Origin: CAZEAP01 sp964510315
Lineage (GTDB): Bacteria > Planctomycetota > Brocadiia > SM23-32
Assembly (NCBI GenBank): GCA_964510315.1
Contig: CAZEAP010000001.1
Span: 62,001-126,000, forward strand
Length of the DNA: 64,000 nucleotides
Direction: 5' to 3'
The notes below the pieces were generated by a model. The model did no database searches and was not told the DNA's origin. It saw only the letters and a list, made by a program, of their open reading frames with translations. The position numbers were made by a program, and so were the translations under genes. Shown here one piece after another: positions 51,901 through 58,849 of the stretch (position 1 is the first letter of the stretch; each line of letters begins with the position of its first letter).

Positions 51901-52373
51901 GACCTTACGTGGCCTTCGGCAGACTATTCCTGGCCGCCGGCGACCTGGCGCAGGCCGAGGAGGCGTTTCAGCTTGCGGAAGATTTGACGGACGGAGTCGG
52001 CTGTGCGGGTGCGGCCGCGGGGCTGGCCGAAGTGCGGGCGAGTCGGGGCGAGTTCGAAGCCGCTTACCGGAAGTGGCTCGAGGCGCTGAAGGTTGAACCG
52101 GAAAACGAAGATTACCTGGAGGGCGCGGCAGAAGCGGGACGCCGCGCGGCGGGGGCGGAAGAGCTGGTGCAGCTTTACCGGAGATTCCTCGCCCACCGGC
52201 CGGGCTACGTCCCGGCGCTGACCGGGCTGGCGGGCTGCTGCCTGGAGCTGGGGCACCGGGATGAGGCGGAAGAATTGGCCGAAAGGGCCGCGCTCCTCCA
52301 GCCCGGACACCCGGCGGCCCGGGCATTGTTGGAGAGAGTGAAGTCCAACGGGAAAGCGGATGCGGCGGGTTGA
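48903..52373 (+). CDS. Double GT2 glycosyltransferase with C-terminal TPR domain
   Basis: A 1156-residue protein. The first GT-A domain starts near residue 72 (ISVVVPAHGNLPALRRCLGALESQ is the family pattern, pieces VVVPAHGN, VLQINQDTVL, DWCSDTELGRRW). The second starts near 435 (VTVLTPTYNRPEF) and has an Asp-rich metal motif YLDDDDVW near 519. A degenerate third nucleotide-sugar-like segment (VRKVAVVYPVRRWNERTEATL) lies near 680. TPR repeats fill about 845-1150. This resembles large flagellin- or surface-glycan-modifying transferases in which TPRs recognise the protein. ATG at 48903 overlaps the previous stop. It ends seven bases before the convergent fliS stop. Confidence 0.87.
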   Translation: MHEGSEDRWPTPLDSGVTVVEGAAAHANESWLSSARAAGCAAAPDRHPLKGSRPQGRRSAGRDTACSATREISVVVPAHGNLPALRRCLGALESQTMAPERFEVLTVANGLDARGREEFDDVLSCWGDAFGSRLKVLEIAEASIPRARNAGVREATGRLVLQINQDTVLSDTALARHYEEHRFCGFDVRCVVVGGRRFPEDYRSNLMNYLYEEAGVYTPLHVAKPPFYGDASWFVTCNLSSQREAYEEFGYFDATLDWCSDTELGRRWAEAGSVNRVVTGIAGYHLHRLTFESYRRNILKRIPFRLRARTGRWPEELDEEARDHIRQSMEQMRLDELNIPRFEEEMRRLEEEFRGSDSLAGITFMGNRLATVEEAVRCFTDLLERYSARLLFEGILSAAEEEGPRNAPGPGARETEAAGRPQSFGVVRNTPPDRPRVTVLTPTYNRPEFLPDAIRSVVNQEFSDWEMLVINDGGLDVGEIVGSFGDERLRYLDRPENRGKAACLNLGLQEARGNFIAYLDDDDVWYPGHLAALVRALEENPGVGVAYSDLYKSIVLRDEEGRRFPLEKRVDVCRDFNRMLMFHFNHTLHVSLMHRKEPALRAGGYDEDVRVLIDWNLTRKLSFYTDFHHVEAPTGEYCVPLNNSDRISDVQREDEEEYLRNLRRIRADLPPQPWPKVRKVAVVYPVRRWNERTEATLRYFADSLDYPCRIVLVAENPRDVERKTRRVLGVPEGLPNMQVVGVPTGAGLDAAYRAGARAVEADLYYLPSPRLSPAVRERLIGGVCYMDETGCSGVRWPGEEGRPPYDVMLTADLYRSSSVPGEGEWPGVEVPPADWTPAALETDYLLGFAEQCEAEGDYETARHFLSQAVAVEQGGTGGAYLVQHMARVSFALGDYEPAERLCTELIHAGYGADNWVRLGRIRQARGEFRGAADAYRRGLETIGLAGEKLDSGLFPLTGEAEFDVFRAMAGLGECLVELDHAAEAARTLRKAARLRADSPRPYVAFGRLFLAAGDLAQAEEAFQLAEDLTDGVGCAGAAAGLAEVRASRGEFEAAYRKWLEALKVEPENEDYLEGAAEAGRRAAGAEELVQLYRRFLAHRPGYVPALTGLAGCCLELGHRDEAEELAERAALLQPGHPAARALLERVKSNGKADAAG

Positions 52374-52380
52374 GGGCGGT

Positions 52381-52791
52381 TCAGGCGCTGAAGTCGGCCG
52401 TGCCCGCATTATCCTGTTCGGTGGCGCTGACCTGCTCGGCGACCTGCGCCCAGGCCTCGCGAAGCTCATCCAGTATTCCTATGCAGGTCTCTATCTTCTC
52501 CTCGGAACGCTCGATGTTGGCTTCGTTCAGTGTGTGGTATATGAAGTTGTAGAGCGCCCTCAGATCGTTGGCCATCTCCGGGGCGGCTTCCGTGTTGAGG
52601 CAGTTGTTCAGCTCGGCCACGATGTCCTGGGCTTTGCCGAGATAGACTCCTTTGAGTGCGTAGTCGCCTTCCTGGAGTTTCTGCTTTGCAGTTGTGAGGA
52701 AGCGTATGGCTCCGTCGTAGAGCATGACGATCAGCTTGCCCCTCTGCTGGGTTGTTATCGCCTGCTCGGTGTATTGCTGTTGGGCTTCCAT
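52381..52791 (-). CDS. fliS: Flagellar export chaperone FliS
   Basis: A 136-residue all-helical chaperone that binds the C terminus of flagellin and stops it assembling in the cytoplasm. The family region YTEQAITTQQRGKLIVMLYDGAIRFL is at residues 7-32, followed by GKAQDIVAELNNCLN and LRALYNFIYHTLNEAN. The acidic, low-complexity C terminus is slightly long. ATG at 52791 follows AAGGAG by eight bases. It lies 29 bases after fliD and is probably cotranscribed with it. Confidence 0.93.
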   Translation of the reverse strand: MEAQQQYTEQAITTQQRGKLIVMLYDGAIRFLTTAKQKLQEGDYALKGVYLGKAQDIVAELNNCLNTEAAPEMANDLRALYNFIYHTLNEANIERSEEKIETCIGILDELREAWAQVAEQVSATEQDNAGTADFSA

Positions 52792-52820
52792 GGTTATTGC
52801 TCCTTTTTTAGAGCGCCGAT

Positions 52821-54986
52821 TCACTGAGTAGTGCCTGACCCGCTCCAGCCCATGTAGCTGCTGATACTCTGAGCCCAGTTCTGCTGGCCCTGCAGCTCGA
52901 CGAGCAGTTGTTCGAGCCGGGCGTATTTCTCCACCAGTCTTTCCCGCAGGGCTTCGAGCCGTTCCTCTTCCTCTTCGATCCGGTCGTCGATGTCGCCGAC
53001 GATCCCCTCGTAGCTTTCTCCCACGTTGTGGAGTAAGCCGTCGCTGGTGTCCAAAACATCGTCCAGCAGGTAGGATGTGGCGCCGGCGATGCCCTGGGTC
53101 ACCCTCACCGTAGCGGTCTGGGTTGAGGAGGAGCCGTCCCACTCGCACCTGACCCACAGGCCTTCTTCCGGGTTGTCGGAGGTGCCGATGAGATAGGGAT
53201 CGCTGACGTCGGCGTCGCGGTAAGTGCTCTCGGAGGTCAGCTTCATCTGTCCGCCCGTCAAGTTCCCGCTGGCGTCGAATGACGCCTTCACGTCGTATTT
53301 GCCGGGAGTGGTCAGGGTATCGCTGGCCTGGTAGAACTCCAGGTAGTCGCTGTCGGAGTAGCCGCTGAAGTCGGCGGCCAGCAACTGGATGACCCCCTCG
53401 AAGTCCTCCGCCAGAGCGCTGTTCAACTCGGTCTCATCGACGGTGAGGGTTCCCATTGCGAAATCATCGTCGGTGCGACCAAGGGTTTCAATGCCGACCT
53501 GGCCGAGCAAGGTGTAGGTGTCCACCCCGTCTTCGAATCCGGGCGCCTGGCTGATCAGGATGCTCCGGATCTGGGATTCGACCAGTCCCGCCGCGTAGTT
53601 GCCCAGCAGCACGCCGGCTTCCTCGGTCTCGGTATTGTAATCGGTCTGCTCGTTGAGGAACTCTTTGACGGCATTGTGAGCGGTGACGAACTGGTTGATC
53701 TTCTCCTTGACGCCCTCGATGTCTTCGCTGACCGTTATGTTCACCGTTGATCCGGCGGTGGTGTCCTTGAGGGTCAGGGTGACCCCCTCTATGACGTTGC
53801 TGGTCGTGTTGGATTCCCGCTCGATCCAACTGCCCGACGGATATCCGTCCACCCGGAGCTGGGCGTTCCGGGCGGTTTCGGTCTCAGTGAAATCCGTATC
53901 CTCGAAGGTGAACTTGCGTCCCCCCTCGAGTTGGGTCACGTAGCCGTCGGAAGCGTAGTCGTTGGTCAGGTTAGAGGAGAAAGTGATCGTATTGTTCGAG
54001 GTGTCAATCTCGCTTATGGTCAGGGATTCGGAGTTGCTGCCGTCGGCTATGATGACGCTCTTGCCGACCTGAAAATGCGAAGCGTCGTTGACACTCACCT
54101 GGGAGTCGCCGCTGCTGGCGCCGCTGGCCAGACCGCTCCCAATGCCGCGGGGCGTCGCGTAGGCATTCTGCGCGACGGTAAAGGCGTCGCCCAGCGTGCC
54201 CTGCAGGTTGAGGGTGTTGCTGGAGATGGAGTCTATGACGTGATATTCGGCAGAGCTGTCGTCATCATTGATGATGATGGCCTGGTACCGGGCGAAGGGC
54301 GAGACGTCGTCCACGGTCACCGAGGAGTCACCGGCTGCGGCGTCCGCGGTCAGGTTGCCCCAATCACCCTGGAGGGTGGTTCCTGCGGGGTCGATGGTGA
54401 TGGTGTGGTCGGCGCCGGTATCGGTGCCGCGCAGCACCAGGTGGTGGGAGGTGAAGTTGCCCGAGCCGTCGTCCAGTATGGAGGCGCGAATGCCCGGGTT
54501 GCTGGGATCGTTGTTGATCAGGCCTGCCAGGTCCTGCAGCGTGCTGCCGTCGGCTACCTCGACCGACACGCTCGTGCCGCCGTAGGTGTAGGCGAAATCG
54601 AAGGTCCCGCCGCTGTTGTTCACGACCGTTTCGGCTTCGTCGACTCCGCTGTGCGTTTCGGTCTCGGCATCGGCCAGTTGGTTGACCTCCACCCCGTAGG
54701 TGGCGGCTGTGGCATCCCCTGAGACGGTGGCCGCAACGGCGTCTTCGTCGCTGCTCTGCGCCGTGTAGGAGCGGAGTTCGCTCGGGGTGTCCATCGCCGT
54801 GGAGGCGTCCTGAAAGTCCACCAGCAGGGAGCGCAGTTGGTCGAAGGCGCTGAGTTTCTCCTGCCAGGAGACTTTCCACTCTTGAATGGGCTCGATGATC
54901 TGGCGGCGGCGGGCCTGGATCTGGGCGTCGATGATCATGCTCCAGTCGATCCCGGTGCCCACTCCGGAAAAGTTGACGTTGCCCAT
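52821..54986 (-). CDS. fliD: Flagellar filament cap protein FliD with extra duplicated beta domain
   Basis: A 721-residue filament cap protein that guides flagellin assembly at the tip. The N terminus (VNFSGVGTGIDWSMIIDAQI) and the C-terminal coiled coil (DDRIEEEEERLEALRERLVEKYARLEQL is the pattern, with short motif LEQLLVELQGQQNW) are typical. Between the D2/D3 parts two tandem ~65-residue units at about 213-280 and 286-353 share GDSxVxVxDxSxF and IxxIxSNTLxL, an insertion that explains the long protein. ATG at 54986 has AAGGA upstream. A strong sigma-54 site lies about 130 bases before the start. Confidence 0.93.
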   Translation of the reverse strand: MGNVNFSGVGTGIDWSMIIDAQIQARRRQIIEPIQEWKVSWQEKLSAFDQLRSLLVDFQDASTAMDTPSELRSYTAQSSDEDAVAATVSGDATAATYGVEVNQLADAETETHSGVDEAETVVNNSGGTFDFAYTYGGTSVSVEVADGSTLQDLAGLINNDPSNPGIRASILDDGSGNFTSHHLVLRGTDTGADHTITIDPAGTTLQGDWGNLTADAAAGDSSVTVDDVSPFARYQAIIINDDDSSAEYHVIDSISSNTLNLQGTLGDAFTVAQNAYATPRGIGSGLASGASSGDSQVSVNDASHFQVGKSVIIADGSNSESLTISEIDTSNNTITFSSNLTNDYASDGYVTQLEGGRKFTFEDTDFTETETARNAQLRVDGYPSGSWIERESNTTSNVIEGVTLTLKDTTAGSTVNITVSEDIEGVKEKINQFVTAHNAVKEFLNEQTDYNTETEEAGVLLGNYAAGLVESQIRSILISQAPGFEDGVDTYTLLGQVGIETLGRTDDDFAMGTLTVDETELNSALAEDFEGVIQLLAADFSGYSDSDYLEFYQASDTLTTPGKYDVKASFDASGNLTGGQMKLTSESTYRDADVSDPYLIGTSDNPEEGLWVRCEWDGSSSTQTATVRVTQGIAGATSYLLDDVLDTSDGLLHNVGESYEGIVGDIDDRIEEEEERLEALRERLVEKYARLEQLLVELQGQQNWAQSISSYMGWSGSGTTQ

Positions 54987-55117
54987 CGCGAAATCCTTTC
55001 CGCCGTGGGGGAACTCTTTGTGCTGCTCGGTTTCGGCTGAGGTTTGCCTTTACCTCAACCAGGGGGCCTGTACGGGTTCCCCCTCCGTGTAACGTGTCCC
55101 CGTCCGGTGGTAAAAGG

Positions 55118-55132
55118 GCAAAGGCCGTGCCG
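55118..55132 (-). promoter_or_regulatory. Sigma-54 promoter of fliD-fliS
   Basis: On the minus strand CGGCACGGCCTTTGC matches TGGCACGNNNNTTGC at all but the first base. Transcription would begin near 55106, giving a leader of about 120 bases. Confidence 0.75.
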
Positions 55133-55140
55133 GTGTTGTG

Positions 55141-55173
55141 AAAGTGGCCTCCCGAAGCAGGGGAGGCCACTTT
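55141..55173 (-). terminator. Hairpin terminator after fliC
   Basis: AAAGTGGCCTCCC and GGGAGGCCACTTT form a perfect 13-bp stem around a 7-base loop, 22 bases after the fliC stop. The stem ends in a CTTT run on the minus strand. It separates fliC from the fliD promoter just beyond. Confidence 0.75.
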
Positions 55174-55194
55174 CCCGCACGCAACTCGTCAGAC

Positions 55195-56022
55195 TCAGCC
55201 ACCCAGAAGCGTCAGGGCCATATTCGGGATGGCGTTGGCCTGAACGAGCATGGCTACGCCGGCCTGAGCCAGAACCTGGTTGCGCGTCAGGGAGGCCATC
55301 TCCCAGGCCACGTCCACGTCGGAGATCTGGGATTCGGCCGCCTGGATGTTCTCGCGCTGTATCTCCAGGTTTGCCACGGTGTTTTCCAGCCGGTTGATCA
55401 TCGCGCCGAAGTGGGCGCGGCCGGTGTCCTTGGTGCTGATCGCTGAGTCGATCGTGTTCAAGGCCGCCTGGGCGGACGCCTGGGTGGCAATGGTCAGGTC
55501 GTCGAGCCCGAGGGCGCTGGAGGTGAGATTTTGCTCGGTGATGTAGTAGTAATCCTGGGCCGAGCTGTTGCCCGCCCCGAAGTGAATCTTGATGGTGCCG
55601 CTGCTGTTGAGGCCGTAGATTTCGTTGAAGCTCGTCGCGTTGGCGATCCGGTTGATCTCGTTGCGCATCTCGCCGAACTCGTCGTCCATCAGGCTCCGCT
55701 GGGCGTCGCTGTAGGTCCCGGTGGCGGCCTGCATGGCGAGTTCTTTCATACGCACGAGCTTCTCATCGATGACCTGCGCGGCGCCGTCAAAGGTCTGAAG
55801 CATCGAAACGGAGTCGTTCGCGTTCCGAACTCCCTGCCCGATGGCGGCAATGTCGGCCCGCATCAGCTCCCGGACCGCCAGGCCCGCGGCGTCGTCGTCG
55901 GCACTGTTGATGCGAAGGCCGGACGAGAGCGCGTTTATCGACTCGGACAGGTTTCTGTACGTATTCGACAGGTTGCGGAACGCGACCTGCGCTGCCAGGT
56001 TGTGCTTGATGACCAAGCCCAT
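55195..56022 (-). CDS. fliC: Flagellin
   Basis: A 275-residue minimal flagellin with only the D0 and D1 helical domains. The N terminus has NALSSGLRINSADDDAAGLAV, the C terminus AESQISDVDVAWEMASLTRNQVLAQAGVAML and a final ALTLLGG. The short middle (about residues 140-175) is the only variable, surface-exposed part, with several Ser and Thr (NLTSSALGL, FGAGNSSAQD) that are possible O-glycosylation sites. AGGAGG lies nine bases before the ATG. It has its own sigma-28-like promoter and terminator, as expected for a highly expressed late gene. Confidence 0.96.
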   Translation of the reverse strand: MGLVIKHNLAAQVAFRNLSNTYRNLSESINALSSGLRINSADDDAAGLAVRELMRADIAAIGQGVRNANDSVSMLQTFDGAAQVIDEKLVRMKELAMQAATGTYSDAQRSLMDDEFGEMRNEINRIANATSFNEIYGLNSSGTIKIHFGAGNSSAQDYYYITEQNLTSSALGLDDLTIATQASAQAALNTIDSAISTKDTGRAHFGAMINRLENTVANLEIQRENIQAAESQISDVDVAWEMASLTRNQVLAQAGVAMLVQANAIPNMALTLLGG

Positions 56023-56129
56023 TGACAGATTCCTCCTGCTGAAACCACGTGACTACAGTCAATCGGCAAGGCGCTGTGACGCTACCCGCCGTGCGACGAA
56101 GGTTCTGGCCCGAGCCATCTCTATCCCTA

Positions 56130-56156
56130 TTTTCGGAGGAATGGGTCTCGACTTTA
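56130..56156 (-). promoter_or_regulatory. Sigma-28 (FliA) promoter of fliC
   Basis: On the minus strand TAAA, 15-base spacer, TCCGAAAA (consensus TAAA-N15-GCCGATAA). Leader about 100 bases. The same -10 appears before flgM. Confidence 0.75.
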
Positions 56157-56259
56157 GGCTTTTTCGGGCGGGGAGCGGCCGTCGGCGGTTCCAGCGGGGG
56201 CCGAGGGGCGGATGGAACCTGGCGGGAGGGGGAGTCCTCTACGCGGCCCGGGGCGGGAA

Positions 56260-57627
56260 TCAGTCTTCGGGCTCCAGTCCGTAGCGCTTGATCTTTTGCC
56301 AGAGGGTGGTGCGGTTGATGCCCAGCATCTCGGCGGATTTGGTCTTCTGCCAGTCGTTGGCGTCCAGCACCTTCCGGATGAGGCGCTTCTCCATGCTTTC
56401 GATGGACTCGAGACGCAGGTCGATCCCCCGGCGGCTTTTCGGGCTCTGCTCGGAGCGGGTGATCACAAGGCTGTCCGACTCTATGGTCCGGCCTGACCCG
56501 AGTATGACGGCCCGCTCGATCACGTTGCGCAATTCGCGCACGTTGCCCGGCCAACCGTAGTTCATCAGCCGGTCCATCGCGTCGCCGGAGAATCCCTCGA
56601 AATGTTTGTTGCAGCTTTCGGAGAGCTTTGCGAGGAAGAACGCGCTCAGCACCGGAATATCCTCCGGCCTTTCGCGCAGCGGAGGAATGCGAATGGTGAA
56701 CACGTCGAGCCGGTAATACAGGTCCCTCCGGAACTCTCCTCCTTCGACCAGGTCCAGGAGGTCTCGGTTTGTGGAGGCGATGACCCGGCAGTCCACCTCC
56801 ACGTTCTCGGTGCCGCCCACCCGCTTGAAAGACTTCTCCTCCAGCACTCGCAGCAGTTTGGCCTGCAACTTGAGAGGCATCTCACCGACCTCGTCCAGGA
56901 ATATCGCTCCCCCATGGGCTGCCCCGAACAGCCCCTTCCGCGTCTCCATCGCTCCGGTGAAAGCCCCCTTCTCGTGGCCGAACAGTTCGGCTTCCAGCAG
57001 GGTTTCGCTCAGCGCGGCGCAGTTGACATCGATGAAGCGGCCCTCCTCGGGGTGGTTGGAGAACTGGAAAATGGCCCTGGCGACCAGTTCCTTGCCGGTG
57101 CCGCTTTCTCCCTGGATCAACACGGTGGAGTGGTTGGATTTGCTGACCATGCGGATCTTGCGGTATATGCGCCGGATGGCGTCCGAGACCCCGATCAGCG
57201 TCCAATCCCCCATGTCAATGCGGACGCCGGACTCGTCGATTTTGCGCAGGTTCTGGACGCAGGTGTTGGCTCCGAATGCCTTGCGGACGGCCTTTTCCAC
57301 CTGGGCTGCGGAGAAAGGCTTCTCCAGGAAGTGGCAGGCTCCCATCTTGGTTGCCCGGACCGCCTTGGCCACGTCGGCGTGACCGCTGATGACGATCACC
57401 GCCACCGCGCTGCTGCGCTTCTGAGCCTCTCCGATGAGGTAGAACCCGTCCTTCCCGGGCATTTTCAGGTCCACGATCAGCACGTCGGGCAGGTAGCGGT
57501 CCAGCTCCTTCAGGCCCTCCTCCGCGCTGGAGGCGGTGTGAACCTCGTAGTCCCGGTCCTGAAGGTACATCTCCACGCTGGTGCGGATCGTCTCATCGTC
57601 ATCCACAAGTAGAACGTTGCATCCCAT
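56260..57627 (-). CDS. Sigma-54-dependent NtrC-family response regulator (flagellar, FlrC/FleR-like)
   Basis: A 455-residue activator. The receiver domain has VDDDE and the phospho-acceptor Asp in VLIVDLKMPGKDG. The AAA+ domain starts near residue 145 with Walker A GESGTGKE, the sigma-54-contacting GAFTGA loop is intact (EKGAFTGAMETRKGLF), Walker B is GGAIFLDEVGEM and the Arg finger region LYYRLDVF. A Fis-type helix-turn-helix closes the protein (SAEMLGINRTTLWQKIKRYGL). ATG at 57627 has GGAG six bases upstream. Its position beside fliC, flgM and three sigma-54-like sites suggests that it activates the middle flagellar genes. Confidence 0.94.
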   Translation of the reverse strand: MGCNVLLVDDDETIRTSVEMYLQDRDYEVHTASSAEEGLKELDRYLPDVLIVDLKMPGKDGFYLIGEAQKRSSAVAVIVISGHADVAKAVRATKMGACHFLEKPFSAAQVEKAVRKAFGANTCVQNLRKIDESGVRIDMGDWTLIGVSDAIRRIYRKIRMVSKSNHSTVLIQGESGTGKELVARAIFQFSNHPEEGRFIDVNCAALSETLLEAELFGHEKGAFTGAMETRKGLFGAAHGGAIFLDEVGEMPLKLQAKLLRVLEEKSFKRVGGTENVEVDCRVIASTNRDLLDLVEGGEFRRDLYYRLDVFTIRIPPLRERPEDIPVLSAFFLAKLSESCNKHFEGFSGDAMDRLMNYGWPGNVRELRNVIERAVILGSGRTIESDSLVITRSEQSPKSRRGIDLRLESIESMEKRLIRKVLDANDWQKTKSAEMLGINRTTLWQKIKRYGLEPED

Positions 57628-57675
57628 TGTGGTCTCCGATAAGAACTACGGCTGCCGGACGCTTCCGTTCAGGCG

Positions 57676-57705
57676 ATTTTAGGCTACCCGGCGGGATGGT
57701 GTCAA
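57676..57705 (-). promoter_or_regulatory. Sigma-70 promoter of the NtrC-type activator gene
   Basis: On the minus strand TTGACA, 18-base spacer, TAAAAT. Leader about 40 bases. It places the activator at the top of the local cascade. Confidence 0.65.
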
Positions 57706-57797
57706 TGCTTGGTGGCCCGGCGTGGGCGCTGCCGCCGATCCGCCCGGAGCAGAGGGCGCATCGAAGCGGAAACCTGCCGCGCACGAGCGAAGCGAAC

Positions 57798-57824
57798 TAA
57801 TGTAGAAGCGCCGGTTTCCGAAAA
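57798..57824 (+). promoter_or_regulatory. Sigma-28-like promoter of flgM
   Basis: TAAT, 15-base spacer, TCCGAAAA, the same -10 and spacing as the fliC promoter on the other strand. Confidence 0.7.
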
Positions 57825-57905
57825 AAGAAGTAGGAGAGGCGGGCGTCCGTGGCCTTCTTTGGTACGCTTTTGGCAGCAGGGAGTGCGCAGGGAGGCGATT
57901 CAATC

Positions 57906-58196
57906 ATGGTTGAAGAGATAGCCGGCGCCGGTGAGGGCGAGCTTGACCGGCTGTCCCGCACCGGAAAAACGCAAGACCAATCGGCGGCAAGGAAGCCCGC
58001 TCCTGCGCGAGACCAGCAGGAGCCGGCGGTCCAGTTGTCCGGTGACCTTCGGGAGCTGATCGATCGCATCCGGCACGCAAGAACCTTCCGTAAAGAGAAA
58101 GTGCACCGGGTGCTGGAGAAACTCCAGGAGGGGGAACTTGTAACCTCGGAGACCGTCCGCGAGGCGGCAGAGAAGATACTCCGGGAAGGTATCTAA
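57906..58196 (+). CDS. flgM: FlgM-like anti-sigma-28 factor
   Basis: A 96-residue protein with a polar, probably disordered N-terminal half and a helical C-terminal half (LSGDLRELIDRIRHARTF, VHRVLEKLQEGELV, REAAEKILREGI) that fits the sigma-28-binding part of FlgM. FlgM holds FliA inactive until it is exported through the finished hook-basal body. Similarity is short and judged by eye, but the sigma-28-like promoter in front and the flagellar setting support the call. GGGAGG lies ten bases before the ATG at 57906. A small zinc-ribbon gene starts on the base after its stop codon. Confidence 0.68.
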   Translation: MVEEIAGAGEGELDRLSRTGKTQDQSAARKPAPARDQQEPAVQLSGDLRELIDRIRHARTFRKEKVHRVLEKLQEGELVTSETVREAAEKILREGI

Positions 58197-58388
58197 GTGC
58201 GCCGTCGTCGTAAATTCCTCGGCATATTCTTCGAGTGTTGCCACATCTACGTCCGGATCTACAAGAACCCGAAAGGCGACGCGTACGAAGGCCGCTGTCC
58301 CCGCTGCGGAAGAGCGGTGCGCGTCGGCATCGACTCCAGGGGAACCAGGGAGCGCTTCTTCCGCGCCCGACCCGGCCGTCCGGCCTGA
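58197..58388 (+). CDS. 63-residue zinc-ribbon-like conserved small protein
   Basis: A 63-residue basic protein starting with GTG directly after the flgM stop. It has a Cys-Cys pair (FFECCHIYVRIY) and a C-x2-C knuckle (GRCPRCGRAVRVGI), so a one-zinc ribbon is possible. The Arg-rich N and C termini suggest nucleic-acid or acidic-protein contact. There is no ribosome site of its own, which fits coupling to flgM translation. Function unknown; association with flgM hints at a flagellar regulatory part. Confidence 0.6.
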   Translation: MRRRRKFLGIFFECCHIYVRIYKNPKGDAYEGRCPRCGRAVRVGIDSRGTRERFFRARPGRPA

Positions 58389-58724
58389 TCCCATTGAGGG
58401 ACTCACCGGGCCTCTGCACCACCGGATAACCGGTTCCGGGATAACACAGCTCGCTGATATCGTGTCTCCCGCCCGCTCCAACTTCTCCGGCCCGCCCCGG
58501 ATCGTATCCCGACGGGCCCCGCCGGTAGGGGGAAGGACCCGGCACGGGTGATGGATCTGACAACGGACGTTGCATAATGAAACGTTCGACGGGCCTCGGA
58601 GAAAGCCCAGGTTGGCCGTTTGAGGCGTTTTTGAGCGCTTTTCGATTTTCCAGGGCCGCCCGTGCGGCCCACGGCCCTCTACGCCGCGGAGGGGGTGGCC
58701 GGAGGGCCGGATATCTGATTCTGG
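58389..58724. other. Gene-free stretch before the flagellar kinase operon
   Basis: No open reading frame here looks real on either strand. It contains GC-rich hairpins such as GGGCCGCCCGTGCGGCCC near 58651-58668 and leads into the sigma-54 promoter. The hairpins may end the flgM transcript. Confidence 0.4.
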
Positions 58725-58739
58725 TGGCAAAGTATTTGC
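58725..58739 (+). promoter_or_regulatory. Sigma-54 promoter of the kinase-receiver-STAS-TPR operon
   Basis: TGGCAAAGTATTTGC matches TGGCACGNNNNTTGC at 13 of 15 positions (or 12 of the defined 11 plus spacing, counting only fixed bases: GG, CA and TTGC all kept) with exact spacing. Transcription would start near 58751, 99 bases before the ATG. Confidence 0.7.
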
Positions 58740-58754
58740 GCACTTGCTCCATCC

Positions 58755-58776
58755 ACTGAGTGCTGGTAAACTCAGT
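58755..58776 (+). promoter_or_regulatory. Stem-loop at the 5' end of the kinase operon mRNA
   Basis: ACTGAGT and ACTCAGT form a 7-bp stem with an 8-base loop, starting about four bases after the predicted transcription start. It could stabilise the message or hide the GTG at 58760, which lies inside it. Confidence 0.4.
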
Positions 58777-58849
58777 TTGGGTTCCCTCTACACGTCAGTA
58801 CCGGTGTGGTTGCTGTGCACAACAGCTACCTGAGCGTCCGGTACGGCAC

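Noticed and set aside
55040..55075. Sigma-28-like motif before fliD (TAAA and GCCGAAA on the minus strand)
   Set aside because: Spacing is 11 rather than 15 bases; the sigma-54 site further upstream is a far better promoter.
57900..58752. Long minus-strand open reading frames opposite flgM and the zinc-ribbon gene
   Set aside because: Pro/Arg/Gly-rich shadows; the plus-strand genes have a promoter, ribosome site and coherent setting.
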